A DNA stretch of 8,860 nt from Anaerolineaceae bacterium (GCA_021107195.1 JAIOTF010000064.1:1-8860); one strand, 5' to 3'. Shown: positions 1-7,728, counted from the stretch's first letter. Notes: a model not told the origin generated them from the letters alone. Numbers and translations: made by a program.

Positions 1-88
1 CCGTAACAATGGGGGCGGGTTGTATAATTGGAAGTTGCATATGCTTAATTTACCGCATTTTTCTCATGTTGTGTATCTTAAATCACAA

Positions 89-1021
89 CTATCGAGTTAT
101 TATATTACTCGCCAATGATTGTTCACGCAAAAAAGATTGCTGCAGAATAGTATGAAGAATATTTGCTTGAATCTCAACGCCGCTCATCCTCTCATTACCA
201 CGAGACGTAGGGACATCATACGAATCACTCCCGCCTGCGAGGTTCATTTGACCAACCAGCACAATTTTGTTTCTGAAAGCGTCAGGATGAACAGCACCGG
301 ATAACACATCAGCATAGGAAACAAAATTGAACGTTTCTGGTTGACCCGCGAAATGGATTGTCATACGTCCCCACTGATCTACCGGAATATGTAGAGAGTC
401 AATCTGAACAAAACCATCAGACAGCTTTGAAGGAGATGTGTCAGATATTTCCAGATAATGGCGAAGGAGTTGCAAGCTCATGGCTTCATAGATTTGTCCT
501 CTTTGTTGAATAATCAGAGGGGCTCTGCGAAATACACCATCCGAATCGGGAATAACATTAACTATTCCTTCTCCAGCAGCAGCCAACTGCAAATCGGCTG
601 GAGATGTAAGTATTGATTGGGATGAGATAATGCCAGGGGTAGCCCTCGCCGGGAGAACGCCTATCAGAGCAAGGATTACATTATTGGAATCTTCGATAGC
701 CTCGATCAAAGAGGAGTCTTGTACTTCATCGAATATAATATCCATCCCTACCACGCGGGCTTGCCCAAGTTTATTAATAAGCTGGGTATGAACAGTATGG
801 GGCCACGGCCATGAGCCATATTGAGCAACGCTGGCATCGTCAACAGCTACAATGATGATTTCGTTACCCGGCGAAATGTCACCATGCAGAAAATCTGTGC
901 TGCCGAGGCGCGAGGAGTGAAACAGTCCCCCTATCCGAGCCAGAGACAATAATATCCCAATAATTAACGTAACAAGGATGACTCGATAATGAATCCTTAT
1001 GGCATGGTTTGATTTCATCAT
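89..1021 (-). CDS. CHASE2-domain sensor protein, lacking the usual C-terminal part
   Basis: This 310-residue protein has an N-terminal membrane helix (about 13-30) followed by an extracytoplasmic CHASE2 sensory domain (about 35-300). CHASE2 hallmarks seen are IIIVAVDDAS (55-64), SWPWPH (70-75), VGMDIIFDE (91-99), the VNVIPDSDGVFRRAPL stretch (154-169), KIVLVG (252-257), a D-x-Y-x-x-P motif (267-271) and MSGVEIQANI (279-288). In the family this domain is normally followed by two or three membrane helices and then a cyclase, kinase or other output domain. Here the frame stops with TAG right after SFLREQSLASNIITR, so no output domain is encoded. The start is a double ATG, 41 bases after the stop of the FecR gene; I see no good Shine-Dalgarno, so coupling to the upstream gene is likely. 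The ligand is unknown. The domain call is confident; whether the short form is native or truncated is open. Confidence 0.85.
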   Translation of the reverse strand: MMKSNHAIRIHYRVILVTLIIGILLSLARIGGLFHSSRLGSTDFLHGDISPGNEIIIVAVDDASVAQYGSWPWPHTVHTQLINKLGQARVVGMDIIFDEVQDSSLIEAIEDSNNVILALIGVLPARATPGIISSQSILTSPADLQLAAAGEGIVNVIPDSDGVFRRAPLIIQQRGQIYEAMSLQLLRHYLEISDTSPSKLSDGFVQIDSLHIPVDQWGRMTIHFAGQPETFNFVSYADVLSGAVHPDAFRNKIVLVGQMNLAGGSDSYDVPTSRGNERMSGVEIQANILHTILQQSFLREQSLASNIITR

Positions 1022-1062
1022 GTGGCTATAGGAGAGTAAAGCCTTTTCGCAAGAGTGATTGT

Positions 1063-2349
<1,287 letters not shown>

Positions 2350-2400
2350 ACAACATGCTCCGTTCAGTAAATATTTTTAATCTGAGACGACCTGCTTGCG

Positions 2401-2430
2401 GCCCTCTTTTTTCTTTAAATTTAAGAGGGC
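2401..2430 (-). other. Stem-loop between the sigma and FecR genes
   Basis: GCCCTCTT and AAGAGGGC (2401-2408 and 2423-2430) form a perfect 8-bp stem around a 14-base A/T-rich loop in the 140-base gap between the two genes. No U-tract follows the stem on the minus strand, so it is not a standard terminator. It could serve as an RNA processing or stability element that sets the ratio of sigma factor to its membrane partner. That role is inferred. Confidence 0.4.
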
Positions 2431-2489
2431 TCACTTTAAGTAACGGGAAAACCAGGCCGCAGATACGCCTTGATTCTACGTTGTAAAAA

Positions 2490-3044
2490 TTAAGAATGAT
2501 TCGCTTCACTATCCAATGCTCGGTGCAGCGCCGCCAGACCACGGTGTTGCAATGATTTTACAGCACCGATTGGTTTTCCCAGGAACCGGGCCACCTGGGC
2601 ATTGCTGTATCCTTCGACGAATTTAAAGATGATGACAGTCTGTTGGTCTTCAGTAAGCTGCTGTAACCCCCCAATGATGCTTTGTACAGATAATGCCTGA
2701 TTCGTGTATTCCTCGGGGCTTATCGTGTTGGCGGCTAATTGCTCATCGATAGGGGAAAATTTCACACGCTCTTCCCGCCGATAGTAATCAATAATCAGGT
2801 TACGGGCAATGGTATATAACCATGCTAGAATAGGCCGTCCGCGCCAGGAAAAACGGTCAATCTGCTCCACGAGGCGCACAAAAACATCGCTGGTCAGATC
2901 GTCAACATCCTCAACATTGTGTACCCGATATCTGATATAGCGATAAACTGGCGGTTGATAACGATCATAAAGTTCAGCAAAAGCAGTAGAGTCGCCTTTT
3001 TGAGCGCGCTGTATCAGGTCTTTTTCATTATTCTTTTGTGTCAT
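2490..3044 (-). CDS. ECF-type (sigma-70 family) RNA polymerase sigma factor
   Basis: The protein has 184 residues, the usual ECF size. Sigma region 2 covers about 21-90 (AFAELYDRYQPPVYRYIRYR, then DVDDLTSDVFVRL and AWLYTIARNLIIDYYRR), the part that binds core polymerase and the -10 element. Region 4 covers about 125-178, with LTEDQQTVIIFKFVEGYSN, a helix-turn-helix (146-170) and SLQHRGLAALHRAL, which reads the -35 element. There is no region 1.1 or 3. The ATG is preceded by GGGGA about seven bases upstream. It is the first gene of a minus-strand cluster with the FecR and CHASE2 genes, so it probably directs a membrane- or surface-signal response under control of the FecR-domain protein. An ECF-like promoter lies just upstream. 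The sigma call is secure; regulon and signal are unknown. Confidence 0.93.
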   Translation of the reverse strand: MTQKNNEKDLIQRAQKGDSTAFAELYDRYQPPVYRYIRYRVHNVEDVDDLTSDVFVRLVEQIDRFSWRGRPILAWLYTIARNLIIDYYRREERVKFSPIDEQLAANTISPEEYTNQALSVQSIIGGLQQLTEDQQTVIIFKFVEGYSNAQVARFLGKPIGAVKSLQHRGLAALHRALDSEANHS

Positions 3045-3090
3045 AGCGCGTTCCCCATCTTTTGATACATGCCATTGCTGAGTTTTTTCA

Positions 3091-3119
3091 GAAGACCCGT
3101 AGTTTGCTGCGCGGGTTCC
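3091..3119 (-). promoter_or_regulatory. Candidate ECF-type promoter of the sigma gene
   Basis: On the minus strand GGAAC (3119-3115) is followed after 18 bases by GTCTTC (3096-3091). This matches the general ECF layout, with a GGAAC -35 element and a GTC-containing -10 element at the usual spacing. It lies about 45 bases upstream of the sigma gene ATG, so it would fit autoregulation. Short motifs like this occur by chance, and no second copy was found in the window. Confidence 0.4.
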
Positions 3120-3147
3120 GAGCTTTATTAACCATTGGTGCTGGTTG

Positions 3148-3201
3148 AGTCATGGGGTATCTTCGGGTTGTGAAACCAAAATGAGGAGGAACCCCATGAC
3201 T
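3148..3201 (+). promoter_or_regulatory. Hairpin enclosing the transposase ribosome binding site and start
   Basis: AGTCATGGGGT (3148-3158) and ACCCCATGACT (3191-3201) form a perfect 11-bp inverted repeat. In RNA the inner bases UCUUC (3160-3164) and GAGGA (3183-3187) can extend the stem with one G-U pair. The right arm and its inner flank contain the Shine-Dalgarno AGGAGGA (3184-3190) and the ATG (3196-3198) of the transposase fragment. A transcript entering from the left would therefore hide the start signals. A similar device is known in IS10 and IS50, where it blocks transposase synthesis from external transcription. Confidence 0.5.
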
Positions 3202-3555
3202 ACAATAATATTATCCTACACATTTTCTGTTTTGTGGACGATAACATGCCAGAAATCCCAAAACATTCCCGGGCGAAGTTGTGTCCAGGTGAATTGGCGA
3301 CGATTGGCATTCTGTTCGCTCTCAAAGGCGATTTCTTTCGGGCCTTCTATCGTTGGTTGAAACGAGATTATGGTGATTGGTTTGGTCATGGCGGCTTGCC
3401 TGAACGAACCCGGTTACAACGTTTGCTCAAAACGCATCAGGATTGGTGTGATTTGCTGATGGCAGATCCAACGTTCTTCACCGTCATCGACAGCTACCCG
3501 ATTGAGTTGATTTTTCCCATCTGTGAGGGTTTAGACCCGCTTCGGCAGGGTGATG
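3196..3555 (+). pseudogene. 5' fragment of a DDE transposase gene (IS982/IS4-like)
   Basis: The coding-like stretch reads DYNNIILHIFCFVDDNMPEI, then PGELATIGILFALKGDFFRAFYRW, GLPERTRLQRLLKTHQDW and TVIDSYPIELIFP (quoted in parts). This resembles the N-terminal third of IS982- or IS4-like transposases; the Asp at 3489-3491 (VIDSYP) fits the first catalytic residue of a DDE domain. The second Asp, the Glu and the rest of the protein are missing: after ELIFPICEG the similarity fades and the sequence merges with the 3' end of the opposite-strand gene near 3540-3556. The ATG at 3196, with an ideal Shine-Dalgarno, is not in frame with the DYNNII stretch, so a one-base change just after the start is likely; otherwise translation would need the GTG at 3234. 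The fragment cannot make an active enzyme. The family assignment is tentative and made by eye. Confidence 0.65.
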
Positions 3556-3559
3556 TCAT
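3494..3559 (-). pseudogene. Orphan 5' end of a gene coupled to the 258-residue membrane protein gene
   Basis: The stop codon of the membrane-protein gene overlaps an ATG in an ATGA arrangement (3559-3556). A Shine-Dalgarno AGGAGGA (3570-3564) precedes it by four bases, the classic layout for translational coupling. The frame gives only 21 codons (MTSPCRSGSKPS onward) before TAG at 3494. Beyond roughly the first six codons it runs antisense through the transposase fragment. The simplest reading is that a downstream operon gene was cut off at its start when the mobile element inserted or a deletion followed. The identity of the lost gene cannot be told. Confidence 0.45.
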
Positions 3560-4332
3560 TGCTTCCTCCTATAGTTCAGATAAAACCCGATCAGACCGCC
3601 AACCACAGTGATGATGGTAGGGATGAGCCAGGGCAGGGCGCCTGATATTTTGCTGCCGAAAGATTCTGTGACCAGAATTTCAACGGGGATGTTTTGCAGG
3701 ACGTGCGTGCTTAAAATATCCCTTTCCTGGTCGATGACAACTGGGATCGAAATGATCACTGTCAGGGAATGGGTGCCGACTTCTTTGGGCTTGATGCTCC
3801 AGATCCATTCGACTGGGGTGTTGGACAGGATGATTTTTTGCGGGCTGCCATTGGAAGAAATTTCAAAGCCGGAGCCAATGAGTTCGGCATTCATCACAGG
3901 ATAGATGTCAATCTCGTCGGTATATCTCAGGACTTCGGATGGGAGCTCTGCATCCTGGTCAGGGACGGTTACACCGGGCAGATTGGTAAACGCATCTTCC
4001 AATGCAAGCGAGAGTTTCACGATTGAGGTTTCATGGAGATCAAGTTCCTCGGGGGTTTCCAGCTCAAGCGTGCCAATGCCAAGAGAGTTAATCGACAAGC
4101 TGGCGATGTTTTTTGAACTGCCGTCAGGTTGGGTTTCAGAATCAATTTTCAATGAAGCCAGCACGGCAATGGATGTGGCTTCTGCTGCGATGGGTTCTGA
4201 TGACTCGGGGGCCATTTCCTCCGGTGCCATACTCATTTGTGGCGTCAGGCATGCAAATCCGACCACGAGCAACACAAATACTAAAATAATGGCAATTACT
4301 AAAGGTGTTTTTCTTCTTTTTGCTTTTGTCAT
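3556..4332 (-). CDS. Hypothetical membrane-anchored protein with two terminal helices
   Basis: I do not recognise a named family for this 258-residue protein. It starts with a basic segment (MTKAKRRK) and a membrane helix (about 10-27). A Cys at 28 (VVGFAC) only weakly resembles a lipobox. A Pro/Glu-rich linker follows, then a mostly beta-like exported region (about 50-230), a second hydrophobic helix (about 233-252, ALPWLIPTIITVVGGLIGFY) and a short basic tail (NYRRKQ). The segment TPVEWIWSIKPKEVGTHSL (about 172-190), followed by alternating hydrophobic strands, recalls the membrane-proximal beta domain seen in some multidomain signalling proteins; this is recollection, not proof. An ideal Shine-Dalgarno (GGAGGT, six bases before the ATG) supports the start. 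Its 3' end overlaps the start of a lost gene. Both tails should be cytoplasmic if both helices span the membrane. Confidence 0.75.
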   Translation of the reverse strand: MTKAKRRKTPLVIAIILVFVLLVVGFACLTPQMSMAPEEMAPESSEPIAAEATSIAVLASLKIDSETQPDGSSKNIASLSINSLGIGTLELETPEELDLHETSIVKLSLALEDAFTNLPGVTVPDQDAELPSEVLRYTDEIDIYPVMNAELIGSGFEISSNGSPQKIILSNTPVEWIWSIKPKEVGTHSLTVIISIPVVIDQERDILSTHVLQNIPVEILVTESFGSKISGALPWLIPTIITVVGGLIGFYLNYRRKQ

Positions 4333-4348
4333 TATGGGACCTCCATAA

Positions 4349-4591
4349 TCAAATGCAGGTTATGGTAGAGCATTTTGGAAATGGTATCATGGTAGTTAAC
4401 CGTGGAGTCTTGCTTAATCTTCAAATAAACCACGAATTCCCGCTAATCCTGGCGGAAATTAACGTAGATTGGCGGTTAAAAATCAAACCACGTTTAAGTG
4501 CCGTCCTGCCTTGGAAATCGACTGCTCTGATTTTTTCCTTAATGATTATGCATATCGGGTACCCTTTTATTATAGCGTTCCAATAATCTCT
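4349..4591. other. Gene-free stretch with a degenerate 10-bp periodic repeat
   Basis: No convincing gene is seen. At 4431-4480 five consecutive 10-base units share C at position 3, and four of the five have G at position 4; units three to five begin GGCGG, AACGT and GGCGG. A weak imperfect stem (4440-4448 with 4467-4475) lies in the same stretch. The upstream part (4349-4430) must contain the promoter of the minus-strand membrane-protein gene, but I see no clear -10/-35 pair. Confidence 0.35.
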
Positions 4592-4721
4592 GTCAAACCA
4601 TAGCAATTCTCAGTTTGGCTTTGTAGTAACGATTAAAATCGTTACTTTCAAACTCTTAACGACTGAAGTCGTTACTACAACATCATTATTTTCATCATAT
4701 TGAGAATTGCTGGTCAAACCA
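4592..4721. mobile_element. MITE-like palindromic element with 9-bp target duplication
   Basis: A 9-bp direct repeat, GTCAAACCA, at 4592-4600 and 4713-4721 brackets a 112-base A/T-rich element. Just inside are perfect 11-bp terminal inverted repeats, AGCAATTCTCA (4602-4612) and TGAGAATTGCT (4701-4711). Nested inside is a second perfect inverted repeat, TTGTAGTAACGA (4621-4632) with TCGTTACTACAA (4669-4680). Each half folds into its own hairpin: a 10-bp stem at 4625-4646 and an 8-bp stem at 4657-4674. No protein is encoded, so it would be a non-autonomous element moved by a transposase in trans. Nine-base duplications are typical of several IS families, including IS4-type elements. Confidence 0.75.
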
Positions 4722-4951
4722 AAAGCGCTCCCAAAATCTGGCTGGTGTAGATATAATGCGGTGGATTGGGCTTTGGCTGCCCGGTCAACTGTTATTGAAA
4801 ACGAGGGATTCGGCATGACAAATTCGGCCCAACTCCTGAAGTAGTTCGTGAGGGGTGCGGTAACGTTATCCTGTTTACTCTGCTTATATCAGAAATTTCA
4901 TTGCTTAACTGCTTCCGCGCTCTGAAATGAAATTTTTTTTAGGCCGCTTTC
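4722..4951. other. Gene-free stretch upstream of the kinase gene
   Basis: No supported gene. The only structured feature is an A/T-rich inverted repeat near the right end (4893-4935). Short open frames on either strand lack ribosome binding sites and recognisable protein content. Confidence 0.4.
4893..4940 (+). terminator. Weak terminator-like hairpin with T-run
   Basis: AAATTTCATT (4893-4902) and AATGAAATTT (4926-4935) form a perfect 10-bp stem, and the run of eight T ends at 4940. The stem is A/T-rich and the 23-base loop is large, so it may be weak. No plus-strand gene lies directly upstream; it could insulate the kinase gene from read-through. Confidence 0.25.
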
Positions 4952-4960
4952 TGGTAGAAT
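4932..4960 (+). promoter_or_regulatory. Candidate extended -10 promoter for the kinase gene
   Basis: TGGTAGAAT (4952-4960) fits an extended -10 element (TGnTAnAAT). The region 16-17 bases upstream is T-rich rather than a good TTGACA. It would give a 5' leader of about 150 bases before the kinase start. The evidence is motif only. Confidence 0.3.
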
Positions 4961-5116
4961 ATCTTATTGTTATCTTTATTTTCAAACGCCGTTATTCTGA
5001 GTACTGTTTCAAACCTGACCAAATGTTTTCTTAACAGATCATGCGGGGTTTTTCACCACCTGACACATCGTTTCAGATTTGACACAGTATTTAACGGCCT
5101 TTTCAGGAGCTTGCAC

Positions 5117-6874
5117 ATGCCTTTTATCATTGGTGAATCGATAGGGCCATATCGTTTGATTGAGCAGCTTGGGCAGGGGGGAATGGCAACGGTGTTTAAG
5201 GGCTACCATGCCCGTCTGGAGCGGTACGTAGCCATCAAGGCGCTGCACCCCGCCTTTACAGAAGATAAAAATTTCCTGGCGCGCTTCAACCGCGAGGCCA
5301 AAGTCGTCGCCAATCTCGATCATCCCAACATTGTGCCCATTTATGATTTCTCGGAGCAAGAAGGACGGCCCTACTTTGTGATGAAATTTATTGAGGGGCG
5401 GACGTTAAAAGCGCGTCTGACCGACAATGAAATGTCACTGGAAGAGACCCTGGGCATCGTGGAGGTAGCGGGCGCGGCCCTGGCGTATGCGCATAGCCAG
5501 GGCGTACTTCATCGTGATATCAAACCGTCCAATGTTCTCCTGGCTGATGACGGGCAGATCTATCTGGCAGATTTTGGTCTGGCGCGCATTGCCGCCGCCG
5601 GCGAATCCAGCCTGACCGCTGACCGTATGGTCGGCACACCGCAGTACATGTCGCCGGAACAGGCCGTAGCCAAATCAGACCTGGATTCCCGCTCCGACAT
5701 CTATTCCTTTGGGGTCATGTTATACGAGATGGTGGTCGGGCAGGTGCCTTTCAACGCCGATACGCCTTTTGCTATCATTCACGATCATATTTACACCCCG
5801 CTGCCAATACCGAACACGGTTAATCCCGACGTGTCGGAGGCTGTGCAGTGCGTGTTATTGAAGTCTCTTGCCAAAGACCCGGAAGACCGCTTTGAAAGCA
5901 TGCCGGATTTGATGGCTGCTTTCCGCAGCGCTATATTGGATGATGTGGCGCCTGTGCTGGACGCGCCAACCCAGGTCAGTATGCCGAATGTGGCAGTGCC
6001 TGTGGCTGAAGAAGTTCTTCCTGAATTCAGCGATGCTTCTTCCCCGGTAACAGAAGTTATCGAAGGGACCGTAGAATCCCAGGGGTCTGGAAAGCCCCAA
6101 AAATCGAAAGAGCCTTCCAGAGTGAAAAAACGCTGGCAGGCGATGCGCAAAGGCTGGCGGGCATTCTGGATCGTATTGTCGTTGGCGCTGCTCATCTTTT
6201 GTTGCCTGCTTGGCCTCAGTGTGATTAAGGAGGAGCGTCAGCAGAAGCAGGCTGGACAGTCCCCGCCTGCTCCGGAAGAAATGGAAATTAATTTGCAGGA
6301 GGCAGAAGCTGTTTTGGGGGATGCCCTGAACCATTGGCGGGATGGTGACCTGCAGGCATCTTTTGATGCGGTTCATCTTATGCAGGAATTGGCAAGGGGC
6401 GATGAGGCGTTCTACAAAATGGCGTTCGAGCGCATGATAGAGCAGCAAGCCTGGCTGGTGGCAGTGATGACAGTCATCGATTGGCCGTTGGAAAGCCTGG
6501 AGACGATGAAACAAGAGGCGCGCATGGTGTTCTATCTGGCGGCCAGGGACCGTCTTTCTGGCCGGATTTGGGAGGATTATGGCGATCACCCGTATGCGCT
6601 GGTAGCCAGGATACGTTATGAACTGTACTTTGGTGACCCGCAAAGGGCCAAGGACGAACTTGGCCTGATCCTCGAAAATGAGGAGTTGCTGCCGGATTAT
6701 CCTGAGGCCGAATTGCTCGAAGCCGAGATATATGCGCATTTTGGTGAAATGGAGCGGGCGCGCGTTGTACTCCGCGATTTGATCCGCAGCAGGAAGCTGC
6801 CGGAATGGGTCCGTGATGCGCTTCAGGAGATCAGTGTGGAGTATAATTTACCTATGTCGATTCCGGAACAATAA
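5117..6874 (+). CDS. Membrane-anchored Ser/Thr protein kinase (PknB/Hanks type)
   Basis: The 585-residue protein starts at the ATG at 5117, with AGGAG seven bases upstream; the frame is open further left (to 4967), but that part has no kinase-like content. The kinase domain spans about 12-270: glycine loop GQGGMATVFKG (19-29), VAIK with Lys41, FNRE with Glu60, HRDIKPSNV (132-140, catalytic Asp134), ADFGLA (151-156), activation-segment end GTPQYMSPEQ (173-182) and SDIYSFGV (193-200). All catalytic residues are present. A Pro/Ser/Glu-rich linker (about 275-330) and a basic patch lead to one membrane helix (about 350-370). The exported C-terminal 210 residues are alpha-helical and TPR-like (for example GDPQRAKDELGLIL and GEMERARVVLRDLI) instead of the PASTA repeats of PknB. 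It phosphorylates Ser/Thr in the cytoplasm, perhaps in response to a protein or ligand bound outside. Substrates are unknown. A stem-loop separates it from tpiA. Confidence 0.93.
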   Translation: MPFIIGESIGPYRLIEQLGQGGMATVFKGYHARLERYVAIKALHPAFTEDKNFLARFNREAKVVANLDHPNIVPIYDFSEQEGRPYFVMKFIEGRTLKARLTDNEMSLEETLGIVEVAGAALAYAHSQGVLHRDIKPSNVLLADDGQIYLADFGLARIAAAGESSLTADRMVGTPQYMSPEQAVAKSDLDSRSDIYSFGVMLYEMVVGQVPFNADTPFAIIHDHIYTPLPIPNTVNPDVSEAVQCVLLKSLAKDPEDRFESMPDLMAAFRSAILDDVAPVLDAPTQVSMPNVAVPVAEEVLPEFSDASSPVTEVIEGTVESQGSGKPQKSKEPSRVKKRWQAMRKGWRAFWIVLSLALLIFCCLLGLSVIKEERQQKQAGQSPPAPEEMEINLQEAEAVLGDALNHWRDGDLQASFDAVHLMQELARGDEAFYKMAFERMIEQQAWLVAVMTVIDWPLESLETMKQEARMVFYLAARDRLSGRIWEDYGDHPYALVARIRYELYFGDPQRAKDELGLILENEELLPDYPEAELLEAEIYAHFGEMERARVVLRDLIRSRKLPEWVRDALQEISVEYNLPMSIPEQ

Positions 6875-6890
6875 GAATCATAAATTTTTA

Positions 6891-6927
6891 CAAACAAGCC
6901 TGCCGGATTACGCAGCAGGCTTGTTTG
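6891..6927 (+). terminator. Stem-loop terminator between kinase gene and tpiA
   Basis: A perfect 13-bp stem (6891-6903 with 6915-6927, core AAGCCTGC/GCAGGCTT) with an 11-base loop lies 16 bases after the kinase stop. The right arm ends in TTGTTTG but no clean U-tract follows, so termination may be partial. Its position just before the tpiA ribosome binding site suggests tpiA is only partly dependent on kinase transcription. Confidence 0.55.
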
Positions 6928-6957
6928 CTGTAATAAATTGACTTGAGAGGAAATAAA

Positions 6958-7728
6958 ATGCGAAAACCAATGGTTGCTGGAAATTGGAAAATGAATAAAA
7001 CAGTGGCGGAAGCCCAGGAATTGGTCACGGCGCTCTTGCCTGCAATGCAGCCCGTTACAGCGGTGGAGCAGGTTATCTGCCCGCCTGACACTTCGTTGAT
7101 GAAGCTGTCTGAAATGCTGGCTGGAACCGGGGTTGGCCTGGGTGCGCAGACCATGCACTGGGAAGCTTCCGGTGCTTTCACCGGCGAACTCTCCCCGGGC
7201 ATGGTCAAAGAGTTTTGTTCTTATGTGATCCTGGGCCATTCCGAGCGGCGGGCGTATTTTGCCGAGACCGATGAAACTGTGAATGCCAAGGTCAAGGCAG
7301 CCCTGGCTGTTGGTCTGACCCCCATCATGTGCATTGGCGAGACACTGGAAGAGAACAAGGCCGGGCAGACCGCCGAAATCGTAACCCGACAGGTGAGCGA
7401 AGGCCTGGCCGGTTTGAGCGCCGGGCAGGCCGGGAAAGTGGTTATCGCTTACGAACCGATCTGGGCGATTGGCACGGGCCTGGCGGCCAGCGGCGAAGAC
7501 GCCAATCTGGTTGTGGCTGACTACATCCGCCCGACATTGAAGCGCATGTTTGGCGAAGCAATCGCCCAGGCTGTGCGGGTGCTGTATGGCGGTTCTGTGA
7601 AGGCTGCCAACGCTGCTGAATTTTTCAACCAGCCGGATATTGACGGCGCATTGGTGGGCGGGGCCAGCTTGAAAGCGGATAACTTCCCCGGCATCGTCCA
7701 GGCGGCTGTAAACAGTTTGAAGAAGTGA
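6958..7728 (+). CDS. tpiA: Triosephosphate isomerase
   Basis: The 256-residue enzyme interconverts dihydroxyacetone phosphate and glyceraldehyde 3-phosphate in glycolysis and gluconeogenesis; it is cytoplasmic and normally dimeric. All signatures are present: GNWKMN (8-13) with Asn9 and Lys11, GHSERR (93-98) with catalytic His94, AYEPIWAIGTG (164-174) with catalytic Glu166 and the start of mobile loop 6, and the phosphate-binding YGGSV (210-214) and GALVGGASL (230-238). The length is typical. The ATG at 6958 is chosen over an in-frame TTG at 6943 because AGAGG lies seven bases upstream of the ATG and the protein then begins MRKPMVAGNWKMN as in the family. Unlike many genomes, gap and pgk are not adjacent. 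The downstream membrane protein overlaps the stop codon, so the two are probably co-translated. Confidence 0.98.
   Translation: MRKPMVAGNWKMNKTVAEAQELVTALLPAMQPVTAVEQVICPPDTSLMKLSEMLAGTGVGLGAQTMHWEASGAFTGELSPGMVKEFCSYVILGHSERRAYFAETDETVNAKVKAALAVGLTPIMCIGETLEENKAGQTAEIVTRQVSEGLAGLSAGQAGKVVIAYEPIWAIGTGLAASGEDANLVVADYIRPTLKRMFGEAIAQAVRVLYGGSVKAANAAEFFNQPDIDGALVGGASLKADNFPGIVQAAVNSLKK

Noticed and set aside
1..40. Possible start of another minus-strand gene (MQLPIIQPAPIV, running off the left edge)
   Set aside because: Only 13 codons are visible and there is no Shine-Dalgarno, so it cannot be supported.
4610..4816. 68-codon minus-strand frame
   Set aside because: It runs through the palindromic element and has no ribosome binding site; its Val/Thr-rich part comes from the inverted repeats.
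5060..5086. Two TGACACA copies 19 bases apart upstream of the kinase gene
   Set aside because: No suitable -10 follows either copy and the words are short, so neither an operator nor a promoter can be claimed.
4967..5116. N-terminal extension of the kinase by 50 codons
   Set aside because: The extension has no kinase content, while the ATG at 5117 has a good AGGAG and fits the usual start of the domain.
5855..6739. 294-codon open frame antisense to the kinase gene
   Set aside because: It has no recognisable domain or start signal, and the plus strand carries a well-conserved kinase with all catalytic motifs.
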